This document shows positions 9,311-18,413 of a DNA stretch of 64,000 nucleotides, piece by piece. The notes under the pieces are model-generated. The model did not search any database. It saw nothing but the letters and a program-made list of their open reading frames with translations, and was not told the origin of the DNA. The DNA is from Microbacterium sp. Se63.02b (lineage in GTDB: Bacteria; Actinomycetota; Actinomycetes; Actinomycetales; Microbacteriaceae), in assembly GCF_014171575.1 (NCBI RefSeq), contig NZ_CP050453.1:2728001-2792000 (forward strand), written 5' to 3'. Made by a program: the position numbers and the translations under genes. Each line of letters starts with the position of its first letter. The stretch's first letter is position 1.

Positions 9311-10036
9311 CTAGGTCGTGATGTCCTGCACCACGCCCCTCGCGAGACGCAGCCGTCGCGTCGCGCGTCGCGCGACCGCGGAGTCGTGCGTCACCACGAT
9401 GATGGTGATCCCCTCGGCGGACAGCGACTCGAGCAGCATCAGGATCTCGTCACGCATGCTCTCATCGAGGTTGCCGGTCGGCTCGTCGGCGAGAAGAACG
9501 CGCGGTCGCTTCACGATGGCCCTGGCGATCGCGACACGTTGCTGCTGACCGCCGGACAACTCGGAGGGCAGGTGTGCGCCACGGTCCTCGAGGCCGACGT
9601 GGGCGAGTGCCTCGGCGACCCTCGTGCGGCGTTCCGTCTTCTCGAGGCGGAGAGGCTCGAGCGCCATATCGACGTTCTCCGCGGCGGTGAGCGTCGGCAC
9701 CAGGTTGAACCCCTGGAAGACGAACCCGATCTCCGCCGCCCTGATCCGACCGAGCTCCTTCGCCGATGCCGACGCGAGCTCCCTGCCCTCGAGCAGGAGC
9801 GAGCCGGCGGAGGGCGTGTCGAGCGCGCCGAGGAGCTGCAGCAGGGTCGACTTCCCGCCGCCGGTCGGACCCTGGATCGTGACGAACTCCCCGGGCATGA
9901 TGTCCAGATCGACGCCCGTCAGCGCCTTCACGATGCGATCCTTCTGGGCGTACGTCCTGGTGACGGCCGTGAGGCGATAGAGCGCCTGCTCTTCCGCGAT
10001 GCGCGGCTCCGTCTGCTCGAGGTCTGCCATGATCAT
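9311..10036 (-). CDS. ABC transporter ATP-binding protein, MacB/LolD type
   Basis: The ATPase of an FtsX-like (type VII) ABC system. Walker A is GPTGGGKST; the Q loop lies in VFQGFNLVP; the signature LSGGQQQRVAIARAI precedes Walker B VLLADEPTG and the H-loop VVTHDSA. The length of about 241 residues is usual. ATG 10036 is preferred because AGGAG lies 7 nt upstream; a second ATG at 10030 is in frame. The gene follows its permease partner (10096-11553) on the same strand with a 59-bp gap. It energises the permease mechanically, in export of lipids, peptides or antibiotics or in cell-wall control; the substrate is unknown. Confidence 0.93.
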   Translation of the reverse strand: MIMADLEQTEPRIAEEQALYRLTAVTRTYAQKDRIVKALTGVDLDIMPGEFVTIQGPTGGGKSTLLQLLGALDTPSAGSLLLEGRELASASAKELGRIRAAEIGFVFQGFNLVPTLTAAENVDMALEPLRLEKTERRTRVAEALAHVGLEDRGAHLPSELSGGQQQRVAIARAIVKRPRVLLADEPTGNLDESMRDEILMLLESLSAEGITIIVVTHDSAVARRATRRLRLARGVVQDITT

Positions 10037-10095
10037 GTTCTTCTCCTTGTGGTGAGGATTCGTGTTCTGTCGGGCTTCAGCGGGCTGCGTGGCAC

Positions 10096-11553
10096 TCACG
10101 CGATCGATCGCAGGGCTTCTGCGGGGCTGAGACGTGCGGCGCGCCAGCCGCCGAATGCCCCGGCGATGAGACCGCCCAGCACGGCGAGGCACACGGCCGA
10201 CACCAGCACCCAGGGGGTGAACGGCGCCTGGAGCACGATGTCGGCCGCCGGAGTCTGGAGCATCCCCCGCCACCGGTCGGCCCCTGCGCCCATGCCGCCT
10301 GGCGCCAGTTCCTGACCCCCGACGCTCGCCGCGACCGTGGGTCGGAGGACGTTGATCAGCACGATGCCCGCGATGCCCAGCACGAGACCCGCGGCTCCGC
10401 CGATGAGTCCCTGCACCATCGACTCTCCGGCCACCTGACGCACGACCCGGCCGTTCGACCAGCCGATCGCCTTGAGCGTGCCGAACTCCCTGGTGCGGCG
10501 TCCGACGCCGGACAGCGTGAGCAGCACGGACAGCAGCACGGCGACGGCGAGCACGATGATCGACAGCCACGTTCCGAGGTTCGTGATCAGAGCACTCGCG
10601 CTCGAGAGGGAGCCCGAGACGGTCGACGCGAGGTCGGACTGCGAGGTGACGGTCGCGTCCGGCAGCTCCGCAGCGAGCGAGGCGCTCACCGCGTCGATCG
10701 TGGCGACGGAATCGGCCTGCACATAGACAGTGGAGATGACGTCACCGAGCCCGGCGAGCGTCTGCGCCGTGCGCAGCGGCACGTAGACGTTCGCCGCGGT
10801 GTCGGCGCTGTCCGAGGTGGATGCGAGGAGCCCGACGACTTCGACATCCGATCCGCCCACATCGACGACATCTCCCACGGCGATCTCGTTCGTCGCGGCG
10901 TAGGTGCTGTCGAGGAGGGCGACCAGGGCATCGCTGTCATCCGCGTCGAACCCGCGTCCCTCCGTCACCTCGGTCGAGGCGAGCGGCCCGATCGCGGTGG
11001 TCGTCGGGTCGATCCCCAGAACGGAGAACGAGTCCACTCCGAAGGAGCCTCCGCCGCCCTGTCCGCCGTCGGGCGGAGCCTGCCCGTCTTCCGGGGCTGC
11101 CGGCTGTCCGTCGCCCTGCTGCGCGAATCCGCCGCTGGGCATCTCTCCGGAGAACGTGGAGTTGGTGAGGCTCAAGGCTGCTGAGGCGGCGGCGACGCCG
11201 TCGGTGGCGGCGACTGTGTCGAGCACCGAGGAGTCGAGGGTGCTTCGGAGGAAGTCGGGCCGGAGCATCGACTGCGCGAGCGTGGTCGTCTCGCCGTCGG
11301 TCTCCCCCGCATCGGCGTCGAACTCGAAGCGCGGCCCTTCACCCTGGCCAGGCTCGGTGGCCGCGCCCGTCACGGTGAGATCGGTGCCGACACCGTACAC
11401 CGATTCCAGCGCCTGCGTCTGCGCGTCGCGCACGCCCGTCGTCAACGCGTTCACGACGATCACGAGCGCGATCGCCACCGCCAGTCCGATCGCGACGATC
11501 ACCGTCTGCTTCTTGCGGCCGGCGAGTTCGCGCCGCAGGTATCTTCCGTACAT
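10096..11553 (-). CDS. FtsX/MacB-like ABC permease
   Basis: A 485-residue permease with one N-terminal membrane helix (residues 16-40), a large extracytoplasmic domain, and three C-terminal helices (about 340-365, 395-420 and 445-470). The cytoplasmic loop TREFGTLKAIGWSNGRVV is typical of FtsX-fold permeases. The extracytoplasmic domain contains a Gly/Gln/Pro-rich stretch around residues 145-175 that is probably disordered. The frame is intact. It is transcribed ahead of its ATPase. Such pairs often respond to cell-envelope stress; here no adjacent two-component system is present. Confidence 0.9.
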   Translation of the reverse strand: MYGRYLRRELAGRKKQTVIVAIGLAVAIALVIVVNALTTGVRDAQTQALESVYGVGTDLTVTGAATEPGQGEGPRFEFDADAGETDGETTTLAQSMLRPDFLRSTLDSSVLDTVAATDGVAAASAALSLTNSTFSGEMPSGGFAQQGDGQPAAPEDGQAPPDGGQGGGGSFGVDSFSVLGIDPTTTAIGPLASTEVTEGRGFDADDSDALVALLDSTYAATNEIAVGDVVDVGGSDVEVVGLLASTSDSADTAANVYVPLRTAQTLAGLGDVISTVYVQADSVATIDAVSASLAAELPDATVTSQSDLASTVSGSLSSASALITNLGTWLSIIVLAVAVLLSVLLTLSGVGRRTREFGTLKAIGWSNGRVVRQVAGESMVQGLIGGAAGLVLGIAGIVLINVLRPTVAASVGGQELAPGGMGAGADRWRGMLQTPAADIVLQAPFTPWVLVSAVCLAVLGGLIAGAFGGWRAARLSPAEALRSIA

Positions 11554-11604
11554 CTCTCTCCTTCCGCCGCGGCCATCGCGGGGTGAGATCGACGTTAGGA
11601 ACTG

Positions 11605-11614
11605 CGCATATGCG
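11605..11614. promoter_or_regulatory. Perfect 10-bp palindrome upstream of ABC exporter
   Basis: CGCATATGCG lies about 52 bp upstream of the permease start, near AT-rich promoter-like sequence in an otherwise GC-rich gap. It is a candidate operator or promoter element for the export system; no regulator is encoded beside it. Confidence 0.3.
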
Positions 11615-11663
11615 AGATCGAGGGCGCAGTGATGAGAAGCCTATGGGTTGCGGCGCAGCCGCC

Positions 11664-12306
11664 TCAGACCTTGCGCACAGCCTGCGCGAACAGCCGGGCG
11701 CGGACGGCGAGCGCGTCGAGATCGCCGCCGGGAGTGGCCGCGTCGCCGACGAGGGGTCCGCCCACACCGACGCCGAATGCGCCGGCAGCGAAGTACGCGC
11801 TCACGGTGTCGACGCTCACCCTCCGACGGGGATGATCCGCGCGTCGGGGAAGGGATCGCGGATGGCGCGGACGAACCCGGGGCCGAGCGCGGACGCCGGG
11901 AACAGCTTGACCGCGGCGCTGCCGGCATCGTGCCCTCGCTGGACCTCGGTCGGGGTGTAGACGCCGGGGAGGACGCCGATCCCCTGCGCGACCGCGTACT
12001 CGACCGAGGGGCTGAGCGTGGGCGTCACCAGGAACTGCGCGCCGGCGGTGACCGCCCGCTCCACATCGGCCTCGTCCAGCACCGTGCCTGCACCGATCAG
12101 CGCCTCGGGAGGAGCATCCCGCGTCACCTGGGCGATCGCCTCTTCGGCATCACTCAGCGTGAGCGCGATCTCGAGCGTCAGGATGCCCTCGCCGATGAGC
12201 GTCAGCGCCGCCGCGACCGTGGCGTCGACATCGGTCCCCGGAGAATGGCGACGATCCTGCCGGCGCTCAGCCGCTCCCTGAGCTGCGCGTTGTCCACGGT
12301 GCTCAT
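11664..12306 (-). CDS. eda: KDPG/KHG-type aldolase, two frameshifts
   Basis: Class I aldolase cleaving 2-keto-3-deoxy-(6-phospho)gluconate or a related 2-keto-3-deoxy acid to pyruvate and an aldehyde. Visible segments are GRIVAILRG, LEIALTLSDAEEAI, LIGAGTVLDEADVERAV, GAQFLVTPTLSP, GVYTPTEV and AVKLFPASALGPGFVRAI with the Schiff-base Lys. Two breaks occur: the plus-strand CCCC at 12236-12239 needs a fifth C, and the CCC at 11819-11821 needs a fourth, which restores IPVGGVSVDTVSAYFAAGAFG. The start overlaps the lactonase stop by ATGA, so the two are translationally coupled. Confidence 0.88.
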
Positions 12307-13213
12307 CGCGCCACGCCCAGGGCCGAGTCGTCACGGGGCTCGGGGCCGCACCGCCCCACGGCCACGTCGGAGCGCCGCCGACGTCGACCCGGACCCCCAG
12401 CAGTGCCCCATCCGCTTCGCCGGCGTCTGCGAGCCCGATGCTCGCGGTCGTGATCACGAGCATCGTGTCGACGAGCGCGACCGCGGTCGGGCGCTTGGCG
12501 GGGAGCACGACGGTCTCGAGAAGCCCCTCCGGCGAGTACCGGCGCACTTCGGCAGCGTCCCAGACCGCGACCCAGAGCATGCCGTCGAGGTCGACCGTCA
12601 TGCCGTCGGGGTTGCCGCCGTCGACGCGGCACACCGTGCGTCGGTTCGAGAGCGAGCCGTCGCCGGCCACGTCGAACGCCTCGATGCTGCGGTTCGGGAG
12701 CGTGTCGATGTAGTACAGGGTCGACCCCGTGCGGTCGAAGGCGAGTCCGTTCGACACCGTCACCCCGCCCAGACGTGCGACCGCGGTGCCGTCGGGCTCG
12801 ATGCTCCAGAGCGTGCAGTGCGGGTCTCGGGGCATCGACTGGCTGCCCACCCAGAACCGGCCGAAGGGATCGCCGCCGCCATCGTTCATGTAGTCGCCGG
12901 GAGCGGCGATGTCGCTCGTCAGCGGTGAGACGATGCCGTCGTCGCTCACGTGCACCACCCGACGGTCCACACCGACGACCCATCCCTCCCCGGGTTGCGC
13001 GAGCGGGATCGGGGCGCCGATCTGCGCGCCGACGGCGACCGCGGTGTCCGGCACGACCCGTCCGTCGACGAGTCGGCCGCGGTGGAGGGATCCTGTAGCC
13101 ATGTCGATCCAGGCGAGGCTGCCGTCGCGGCCGTCCCATCGCGGCGACTCGGCCTGGACGTATCGGGCGTCGGAGAGGATCTCGACGGTTCGCGCGGTCG
13201 TCGGGTGCGACAT
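12303..13213 (-). CDS. SMP-30/gluconolactonase family hydrolase, frameshift near end
   Basis: A six-bladed beta-propeller lactonase that opens sugar lactones to aldonic acids. Characteristic segments are ESPRWDGRDGSLAWIDMATGSLHR, GDYMNDGGGDPFGRFWVGS (metal-binding Asn/Asp), VSNGLAFDRTGSTLYYIDTLPNRSIEAFD and NPDGMTVDLDGMLWVAVWD. Without correction the frame would run on into the aldolase; one more base at the GGGG 12342-12345 restores the end DDSALGVAR and a stop that overlaps the aldolase ATG. AAGGAA precedes the ATG at 13213. The family and the adjacent aldolase indicate a non-phosphorylated or semi-phosphorylated sugar-acid route; the exact sugar is unknown. Confidence 0.9.
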
Positions 13214-13260
13214 CAGGGACTTCCTTAGCTGGTAGCTCGTAACCGTTATGTGGCAGACTA

Positions 13261-13288
13261 TCTCACAATATGCATATCACTTGCGAGA
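13261..13288. promoter_or_regulatory. Putative operator in the lactonase/DapA-family intergenic region
   Basis: An inverted repeat TCTCACAA-N12-TTGCGAGA (7 of 8 arm positions match) encloses ATATGCATAT. The inner CACAATATGCATATCAC (13264-13280) matches 14 of 17 bases of CACAACATGCATAAGAC at 18292-18308 in the second divergent promoter of this locus. The shared word suggests one regulator for both, possibly the IclR protein encoded at 18414. Confidence 0.45.
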
Positions 13289-13325
13289 AATGTGGGCACA
13301 CGATGAAGAAGCAGGGACTCCGCTG

Positions 13326-14242
13326 ATGGCTCCGACACTCCACGGCTTGATGCCGATCCTGGCCACTCCGTTCGACGAGTCGGGCCGCCTCGACCGCGAG
13401 AGCCTGCGCCGACTGGTCGAGTTCCAGCTCGCATCCGGCGTCGACGGCGTCGCGGTCTTCGGCATGGCCAGCGAGGGCTTCGCCCTGACCACGGAGGAAC
13501 GTCGCGTGATCCTCGACGACGTCGTCGGCGTGGTCGACGGCCGGGTCCCGGTGATCGCGGGCGTCAACGGCACCTCGACGGCCACCTCGATCGAGCAGTC
13601 GCTCCTCGCCGAAGAGGGCGGCGCCGATGCGCTGATGGTCCTCCCGCCGTTCATGGTGAAACCACCCGCCGGGACCCTCGTCGACTTCTACGGCGAGGTG
13701 GCCGCCGCGACCTCGCTCTCGGTGATGGTCCAGGACGCCCCGGGCGTCACGGGCGTCGCCATGGCCCCGGCCTCATCGCCGAGCTCGCCCGCCTCGACGG
13801 CGTCGACTCGGTCAAGGTCGAGGCGCCCCCGACTGCGCCCAAGGTCGGCGCCGTGGTCTCGGCGATCGACGATCCGGACTTCGCGGTCCTCGGCGGACAG
13901 AACGCCCAGTTCTGCCTCGAGGAGTACGCGAGGGGAGCCGTCGGCACGATGCCGGCGTGCGAGTTCCCGATCTGCTCGGGCCGGTGCTCGCGCTGTTCCT
14001 GGACGGGCGGGTCGACGAGGCCAGGGCGGAGTTCCGTCGTATGCTCCCTCTCGTGCTGATCGGTCTGCAGGGCGGCATCGCATGGGCGGTGCACAAGGAG
14101 GTCCTCGTCGCGCGCGGCGTCATCGACCACGCGACCGTCCGATACCCCCGCCTCGCGTCTCGACGCCGGCAGCCGAGCATCCGTCAAGCTCGTGATCGAC
14201 GAGCTGTCGCTGCCGCCGATCCCCGCAACGGTGCGCGTGTGA
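13326..14242 (+). CDS. DapA-family 2-keto acid aldolase/synthase, frameshifts
   Basis: Member of the dihydrodipicolinate synthase/N-acetylneuraminate lyase family, pyruvate-type Schiff-base TIM barrels. GLMPILATPFDESGRLD, GVDGVAVFGMASEGFALTTEER and VIAGVNGTSTATSIEQ are typical, as is the later DSVKVEAPPTAPK, whose Lys forms the Schiff base. Breaks: the CCCC at 13765-13768 needs a fifth C; the CCC near 13966-13968 needs one more base to give FPDLLGPVLALFLDGRVDEAR; a third shift lies near 14145-14165. In this locus it is more likely a 2-keto-3-deoxy sugar acid aldolase or dehydratase than a lysine-pathway enzyme. Its stop overlaps the SDR start. Confidence 0.85.
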
Positions 14243-14957
14243 CCCGCCGCGGCGTGCTGCTGATCGGCGGCAGCTCCGACATCGGCCTCGCGATAGCCCG
14301 CGCCTTCGTCGACGGTGGAGACGCCGTGGTGGGTGTCGGACTCGAAGACCCGGACGATCCGGTCTTCGTGAACTACCTCATCGGCGACTGCAGCCGACCG
14401 GAGACCGCGGACCGCGTCGTCGCGGATGCCGCGGACGCACTCGGTCGGCTCGACGTCGTCGTGCTCGCGGCAGGGCGCATGCCGATCGCCCGCGCCGATG
14501 CGACGAGCGACGACGACTGGCGCGGAGCCTTGGGCGCGACGCTCGATTCGGCGTTCTTCGTGGCACGGGCGGCCCTCCCCGGCTCTCTCGCGGGTCCTCG
14601 ATCGTCGCGGTCACCTCGGTCAACTCATCGCTCGCCGCACCCGCCCTGCCCGCCTATGCCGCGGCCAAGGCGGGTGTGGACGGCCTCATCCGCCAACTCG
14701 CGCTCGACTACGGCCCGCAGGGCATCCGCGTCAACGCCGTGCAGCCGGGGAGCATCTCCGCCGCCGACACGGGCGAGAGCGAGGGCTACCCGCTCGGACG
14801 GATCGGCCGCCCGGAGGAGGTGGCATCCGTCGTCGCGTTCCTGGCGTCCGATGCCGCGTCGTTCGTGACCGGCACGTCGATCCCCGTCGACGGCGGACTG
14901 TCGATCTCCTCCCCCGCTGCCTGGCTGAAACCGACCCTTCGGGATCGCTGGCTCTGA
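14239..14957 (+). CDS. Short-chain dehydrogenase/reductase, frameshift
   Basis: NAD(P)-dependent SDR of about 240 residues. The cofactor motif is VLLIGGSSDIGLAIARAF, with LAAGRMP in place of the usual NAG. After a break at CCCC 14577-14580 (a fifth C restores the frame) come the catalytic Ser region SSIVAVTSVNSS, the YAAAKAGVDGLIRQLA Tyr-Lys pair and the C-terminal end GRPEEVASVVAFLASDAASFVTGTSIPVDGG. GTG 14239 overlaps the upstream stop by 4 nt. It probably oxidises or reduces a sugar-derived intermediate of the same pathway, for example an aldose to its lactone; the substrate is an inference. Confidence 0.88.
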
Positions 14958-14969
14958 TCCGCCGCCTCC

Positions 14970-15014
14970 CACGAAGAAGGCCGCGTCTCCATCCGGGACG
15001 CGGCCTTCTTCGTG
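14970..15014. terminator. Bidirectional terminator, SDR / solute-binding protein
   Basis: Eighteen-base arms CACGAAGAAGGCCGCGTC and its exact reverse complement enclose a 9-nt loop. It lies between the convergent SDR and sugar-transporter genes. Confidence 0.9.
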
Positions 15015-15025
15015 TCTTCCGCCGC

Positions 15026-16337
15026 TCAGGCGTTGGAATCGAGCAGCCCCTGAACTTCCTTCTTCAGCGCGTTGAGTCCGGACTGCGCGTCGACCTGACC
15101 GGCGAGGATCGTCGCGACCCCGGCGCCGATGGCGGCGTCGATCTGCGCGGTCACGGCCACACGATCCCACGCGGCGCCACGAGCGTGCTCCGACACCTCG
15201 GTGCGGAACGCCGCCTGGAAGGTGTCGGCCGCCAGGGCGGGGATCTTGTCGGCGACGGTCTTGGCGGCAGGAGCGACCGCCGAGTTCTCGTACAGAGCCG
15301 TCGCCGCTTCGACGTTCGTGGCCGCGTAGAGGATGAAGTCTCGGCTCGTGAGCTCGCCCTCGCCCGCGGTCGCGAAGACGCCGCTGCCCCATGCCCGGTT
15401 GAAGGAGTCCTTCCGCCGGCGGTCGGGCGCGCGATCGCTCCGATGTTGTCGATGATGTTCTGGGCCGCGCCGTTGGTCTTGACGAAGGTCGAGGCGAGCG
15501 GAGCATCGTCGTACAGGGCGGCACGGCCGCTGGCGAACAGGATGCGGGCGTCGCTGCGCGCCACGTTCGTCTGCGTCAGGCCGGCGTCCTGCAACGACTT
15601 GTACCAGGTGACCGCCTCGACGCTCTCCGCGTCACCGAGCGTGCACTTCAGGTCGTCGGTGACCACATCGCTGCCGAAGCCCCACATCCACGGCACGGCG
15701 TCCTTCAGGTCGGGGTTCTTCGTGACCGCAGCGTACGGGATGAGCGAGGAGTCCTGCTTCTTGATCTTCTCGAGTGCGGTGGCGAACTGCTCCACGGTCA
15801 TGCCCGAGGTGATGCCGACGCTCTTCGCGATCTCTCCGTTGGTGATGATGCCGATGCCGGCGGCCGTCAGCGGGAGGACCAGCAGCTTGCCGTCCATCGT
15901 GTACGAGTCGAGCACGCCCTGCGGGATGCCGAGGCCCTTCGCGAGGTCGCTGAGATCGGCGAGCACGTTCATCGGCGTGAGCACCTGCCATCCGCCCGAC
16001 TGCCCGACGCCCATGAGGTTGCCCGAGCGGCCGGTCAGGGCGAGCTGGGTGGCAGCCTGATCGTAGGGGTAGATGACCGGGGCGACGGTGACGCCCTCCT
16101 TCTTCGAGAATCCGTCGAGGATTCCCTGCCAGGCCGACTTCAGGGCTTCCTCGCCCAGCGAGTTGCCGTAGAAGTTGATCGTCTCGGCCTTCGTCGCGGC
16201 GTTCGCGGCGGCACCGGCACCGGCGCCGGGTGCGGCGGGCGTCGCACACCCGGCGAGCGCGAGCGCGCCGAACGCGGCGAGCACGGTGCCGCCTCCGAGG
16301 AAGGCTCGGCGGCTCAGCTGTGAGTTCGAGATGGTCA
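15026..16337 (-). CDS. Sugar ABC transporter substrate-binding lipoprotein, frameshift
   Basis: Extracellular solute-binding protein, family 1. The N terminus SRRAFLGGGTVLAAFGALALAGC combines a twin-arginine motif with a lipobox, so it is probably an exported lipoprotein. INFYGNS begins the mature fold, and ARILFASGRAALYDDAPLASTF lies before a break at about 15411-15414. Adding one base there gives KDSFNRAWGSGVFA and a natural C terminus VQGLLDSNA at 15026. AAGGAG precedes the ATG. It is the third gene of a permease-permease-binding protein operon facing the IclR gene. The ligand is not known; the surrounding enzymes point to a sugar acid or oligosaccharide. Confidence 0.9.
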
Positions 16338-16390
16338 TGGAGACTGCTCCTTCGAGGTGATGGGGGTAGAGCTGTTCAGGCGACGCAGGG

Positions 16391-17248
16391 CTACCCCTTG
16401 ACGGCACCGGCGGCGAGGCCGGAGACGAAGTAGCGCTGCAGGAGGATGAAGATGAGGACGAGCGGGAGCGAGGTGATCAGGGACGCGGCCATGAGGGCGG
16501 GCCAGTCGGCGGTCCCCTCGCGGATGAAGGCCTGGGTCAGTCCGGCCGGGAGCGTCTGCTTGTCCGGGCCGGCGAGCGTCAGAGCGAACAGGAGATCGCT
16601 CCACCCGCGCATGAAGGCGAACATGCCGGCGGTGATGAGCCCGGGGACCACGAGCGGGAACACGATGCGGAACATGGTGCCGGTGCGCGAGAGCCCGTCG
16701 ACCTTCGCGGCCTCGATGATGTCGTCGGGAAGGGCGTCGATGATGCCCTTCAGCAGGAACACGGCGAGCGGCAGCGTGAACGTGGTGAACGAGATGATCA
16801 GCGCCGTGTAGGTGTACAGCAGTCCGGCCGAGCTCAGCATCAGGTACAGCGAGATGAGAAGCAGGGCGCCGGGGATCAGCTGACCGATGAGGAACATGAA
16901 CATGACGGCGTTGCGGCCCCGGTACCGGAACTTCGACAGGGAGTACGCCATGAGACCGCCGACCAGGACCGCGAGCAGAGCGGTGCCGGTGGAGACGATG
17001 ATGCTGTTCATCAGGTTCTTCAGCAGCAGATCGTTCTGGAAGAAGCCGACGAAGTTCTCGATCGTCGGATCGACCGGGAAGAACGGACGGTCCAGCGAGA
17101 AGACGTCCTCCTTCTTCGTGAATGCGGTGGCCGTGAGCCAGTACACCGGCAGCAGACCGAACAGAGCCAACAGCAGGAGCAGGACCCGCCCCGGAATGGA
17201 CAGGTGGGGGCGGATGATCGACTCCCCCACATCGCGACTACGGCGCAT
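16391..17248 (-). CDS. Carbohydrate ABC transporter permease, MalG type
   Basis: A 285-residue inner-membrane permease with six predicted helices. The EAA loop appears as DDIIEAAKVDGLSRTGTMFRIVFPLVVPGLITAG, which docks the ATPase. N-terminal LLALFGLLPVYWLTATAFTKKEDVF is typical of the second CUT1 permease. The start codon overlaps the stop of the upstream permease by one base. The frame is intact. No ATP-binding gene lies in the operon, so a shared MsmK/UgpC-like ATPase elsewhere is expected. Confidence 0.93.
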   Translation of the reverse strand: MRRSRDVGESIIRPHLSIPGRVLLLLLALFGLLPVYWLTATAFTKKEDVFSLDRPFFPVDPTIENFVGFFQNDLLLKNLMNSIIVSTGTALLAVLVGGLMAYSLSKFRYRGRNAVMFMFLIGQLIPGALLLISLYLMLSSAGLLYTYTALIISFTTFTLPLAVFLLKGIIDALPDDIIEAAKVDGLSRTGTMFRIVFPLVVPGLITAGMFAFMRGWSDLLFALTLAGPDKQTLPAGLTQAFIREGTADWPALMAASLITSLPLVLIFILLQRYFVSGLAAGAVKG

Positions 17249-18186
17249 CACTTCTCCAGCCGTCGGTTGAGGAACAGGTACCCGGTCGTGATGATCGCGA
17301 GCAGGACGAGCCAGAGCGTGCCCATGGCGGAGGCCTTGCCGAGCTCGTAGCTGCCGAAGGCGAGGTCGTAGAGGCTGACCGCGAGCGTCGTGGTGGAGTT
17401 GCCCGGCCCGCCGCCGGTCATCACGAAGATGGTGTCGAAGTTGCCGAAGTTGTAGATGAACTCGAGCACGGCGACGAGGGTGACCGGCCCGGCGATGTGC
17501 GGCAGCGAGATGTGGCGGAACCGCTGCGCACGCGTCGCACCGTCGATCGTGGCGGCCTCGATCTGCTCGCTCGGCAGCGTCTGGAGCACCGCGAGGGCGA
17601 CGACCATGATCCACGGGAAGGAGTGCCAGGTCTTGGCGATGACCACGGCGGCCATCGCGCCGGTCGGCGTGCCCAGCATGCTGACCTCCGGGAGGCCGAA
17701 GACCGAGAGCACATGGTTCACGACGCCGTAGCTGTCGTTGAAGATCCATGCCCAGAGGAAGGAGACGACCACGCCGGGGAGAAGCCACGGCAGCATGAGC
17801 GCGCCGCGGAGGATGTTCCGTCCGCGCATGCGGGCGTTCAGCAGCAGGGCGAGCGCCACACCGAGCACGAGGGGGAAGACGGTGGAGAGCGAGGCGAACA
17901 CGAGGGTCGTGCCGAGCCGGGCGAAGAACTCCTCCCAGACGGCCGCGTAGTTGTCGAGACCGACGAACGTGCGTTCGGGGCGCAGGAGCGATTGGTCGAA
18001 GAGGCTCGTGAAGATGCTCGACACGAGGGGGAAGATCGCGATCACGAGGAACAGGAGGACCGCGGGAAGTGCGATCATGAAACCGAAGGTGCGATCCTTC
18101 GCGCCCAGCGTGGAACGTCGCCCGGAGCGTGGCTCGACGGCCTTCTGCTCACTCTCCGCTGGCCGCTCGAGTATGGCTTGTTGCAT
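17248..18186 (-). CDS. Carbohydrate ABC transporter permease, MalF type
   Basis: First permease of the CUT1 sugar importer, about 312 residues with six membrane helices (first around residues 35-58). The EAA loop is SEQIEAATIDGATRAQRFRHISLPHIAGPV, and the segment FDTIFVMTGGGPGNSTTTLAVSLYDLAF is strongly conserved in the family. The start ATG 18186 is chosen over upstream in-frame codons because those lie in the divergent regulatory region. It leads the operon transcribed away from the IclR gene. Confidence 0.93.
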   Translation of the reverse strand: MQQAILERPAESEQKAVEPRSGRRSTLGAKDRTFGFMIALPAVLLFLVIAIFPLVSSIFTSLFDQSLLRPERTFVGLDNYAAVWEEFFARLGTTLVFASLSTVFPLVLGVALALLLNARMRGRNILRGALMLPWLLPGVVVSFLWAWIFNDSYGVVNHVLSVFGLPEVSMLGTPTGAMAAVVIAKTWHSFPWIMVVALAVLQTLPSEQIEAATIDGATRAQRFRHISLPHIAGPVTLVAVLEFIYNFGNFDTIFVMTGGGPGNSTTTLAVSLYDLAFGSYELGKASAMGTLWLVLLAIITTGYLFLNRRLEK

Positions 18187-18291
18187 TGCAGTCACTTTCC
18201 CGTAGAGACGACCCCGTGGGGCCCTGCGCGTCGTCGTCACAGTGGTCGACGTCGACGTGCGGCAAGTCAACCACAATGCGGATGAGAAATC

Positions 18292-18308
18292 CACAACATG
18301 CATAAGAC
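18292..18308. promoter_or_regulatory. Putative operator in the importer/IclR intergenic region
   Basis: CACAACATGCATAAGAC matches 14 of 17 bases of the site at 13264-13280. It is followed within 10 nt by the near-palindrome CACATTTGTG. The position between the divergent importer and IclR starts fits autoregulation and control of transport. Confidence 0.45.
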
Positions 18309-18413
18309 ACCCACATTTGTGTTGCTCGAAGTCATTTCTCTCCGTAGGATGACTGGCAGCGGCGGAGGCCGCCGGCGTCGCAGGTGCGACGCATGTGAGG
18401 AGGAGGAGTCACC

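Noticed and set aside
11816..13213. A single lactonase-aldolase fusion of 465 codons
   Set aside because: The junction reads in a frame that lacks the natural lactonase end and the aldolase start. One extra base at 12342-12345 and one at 12236-12239 restore two genes coupled by ATGA.
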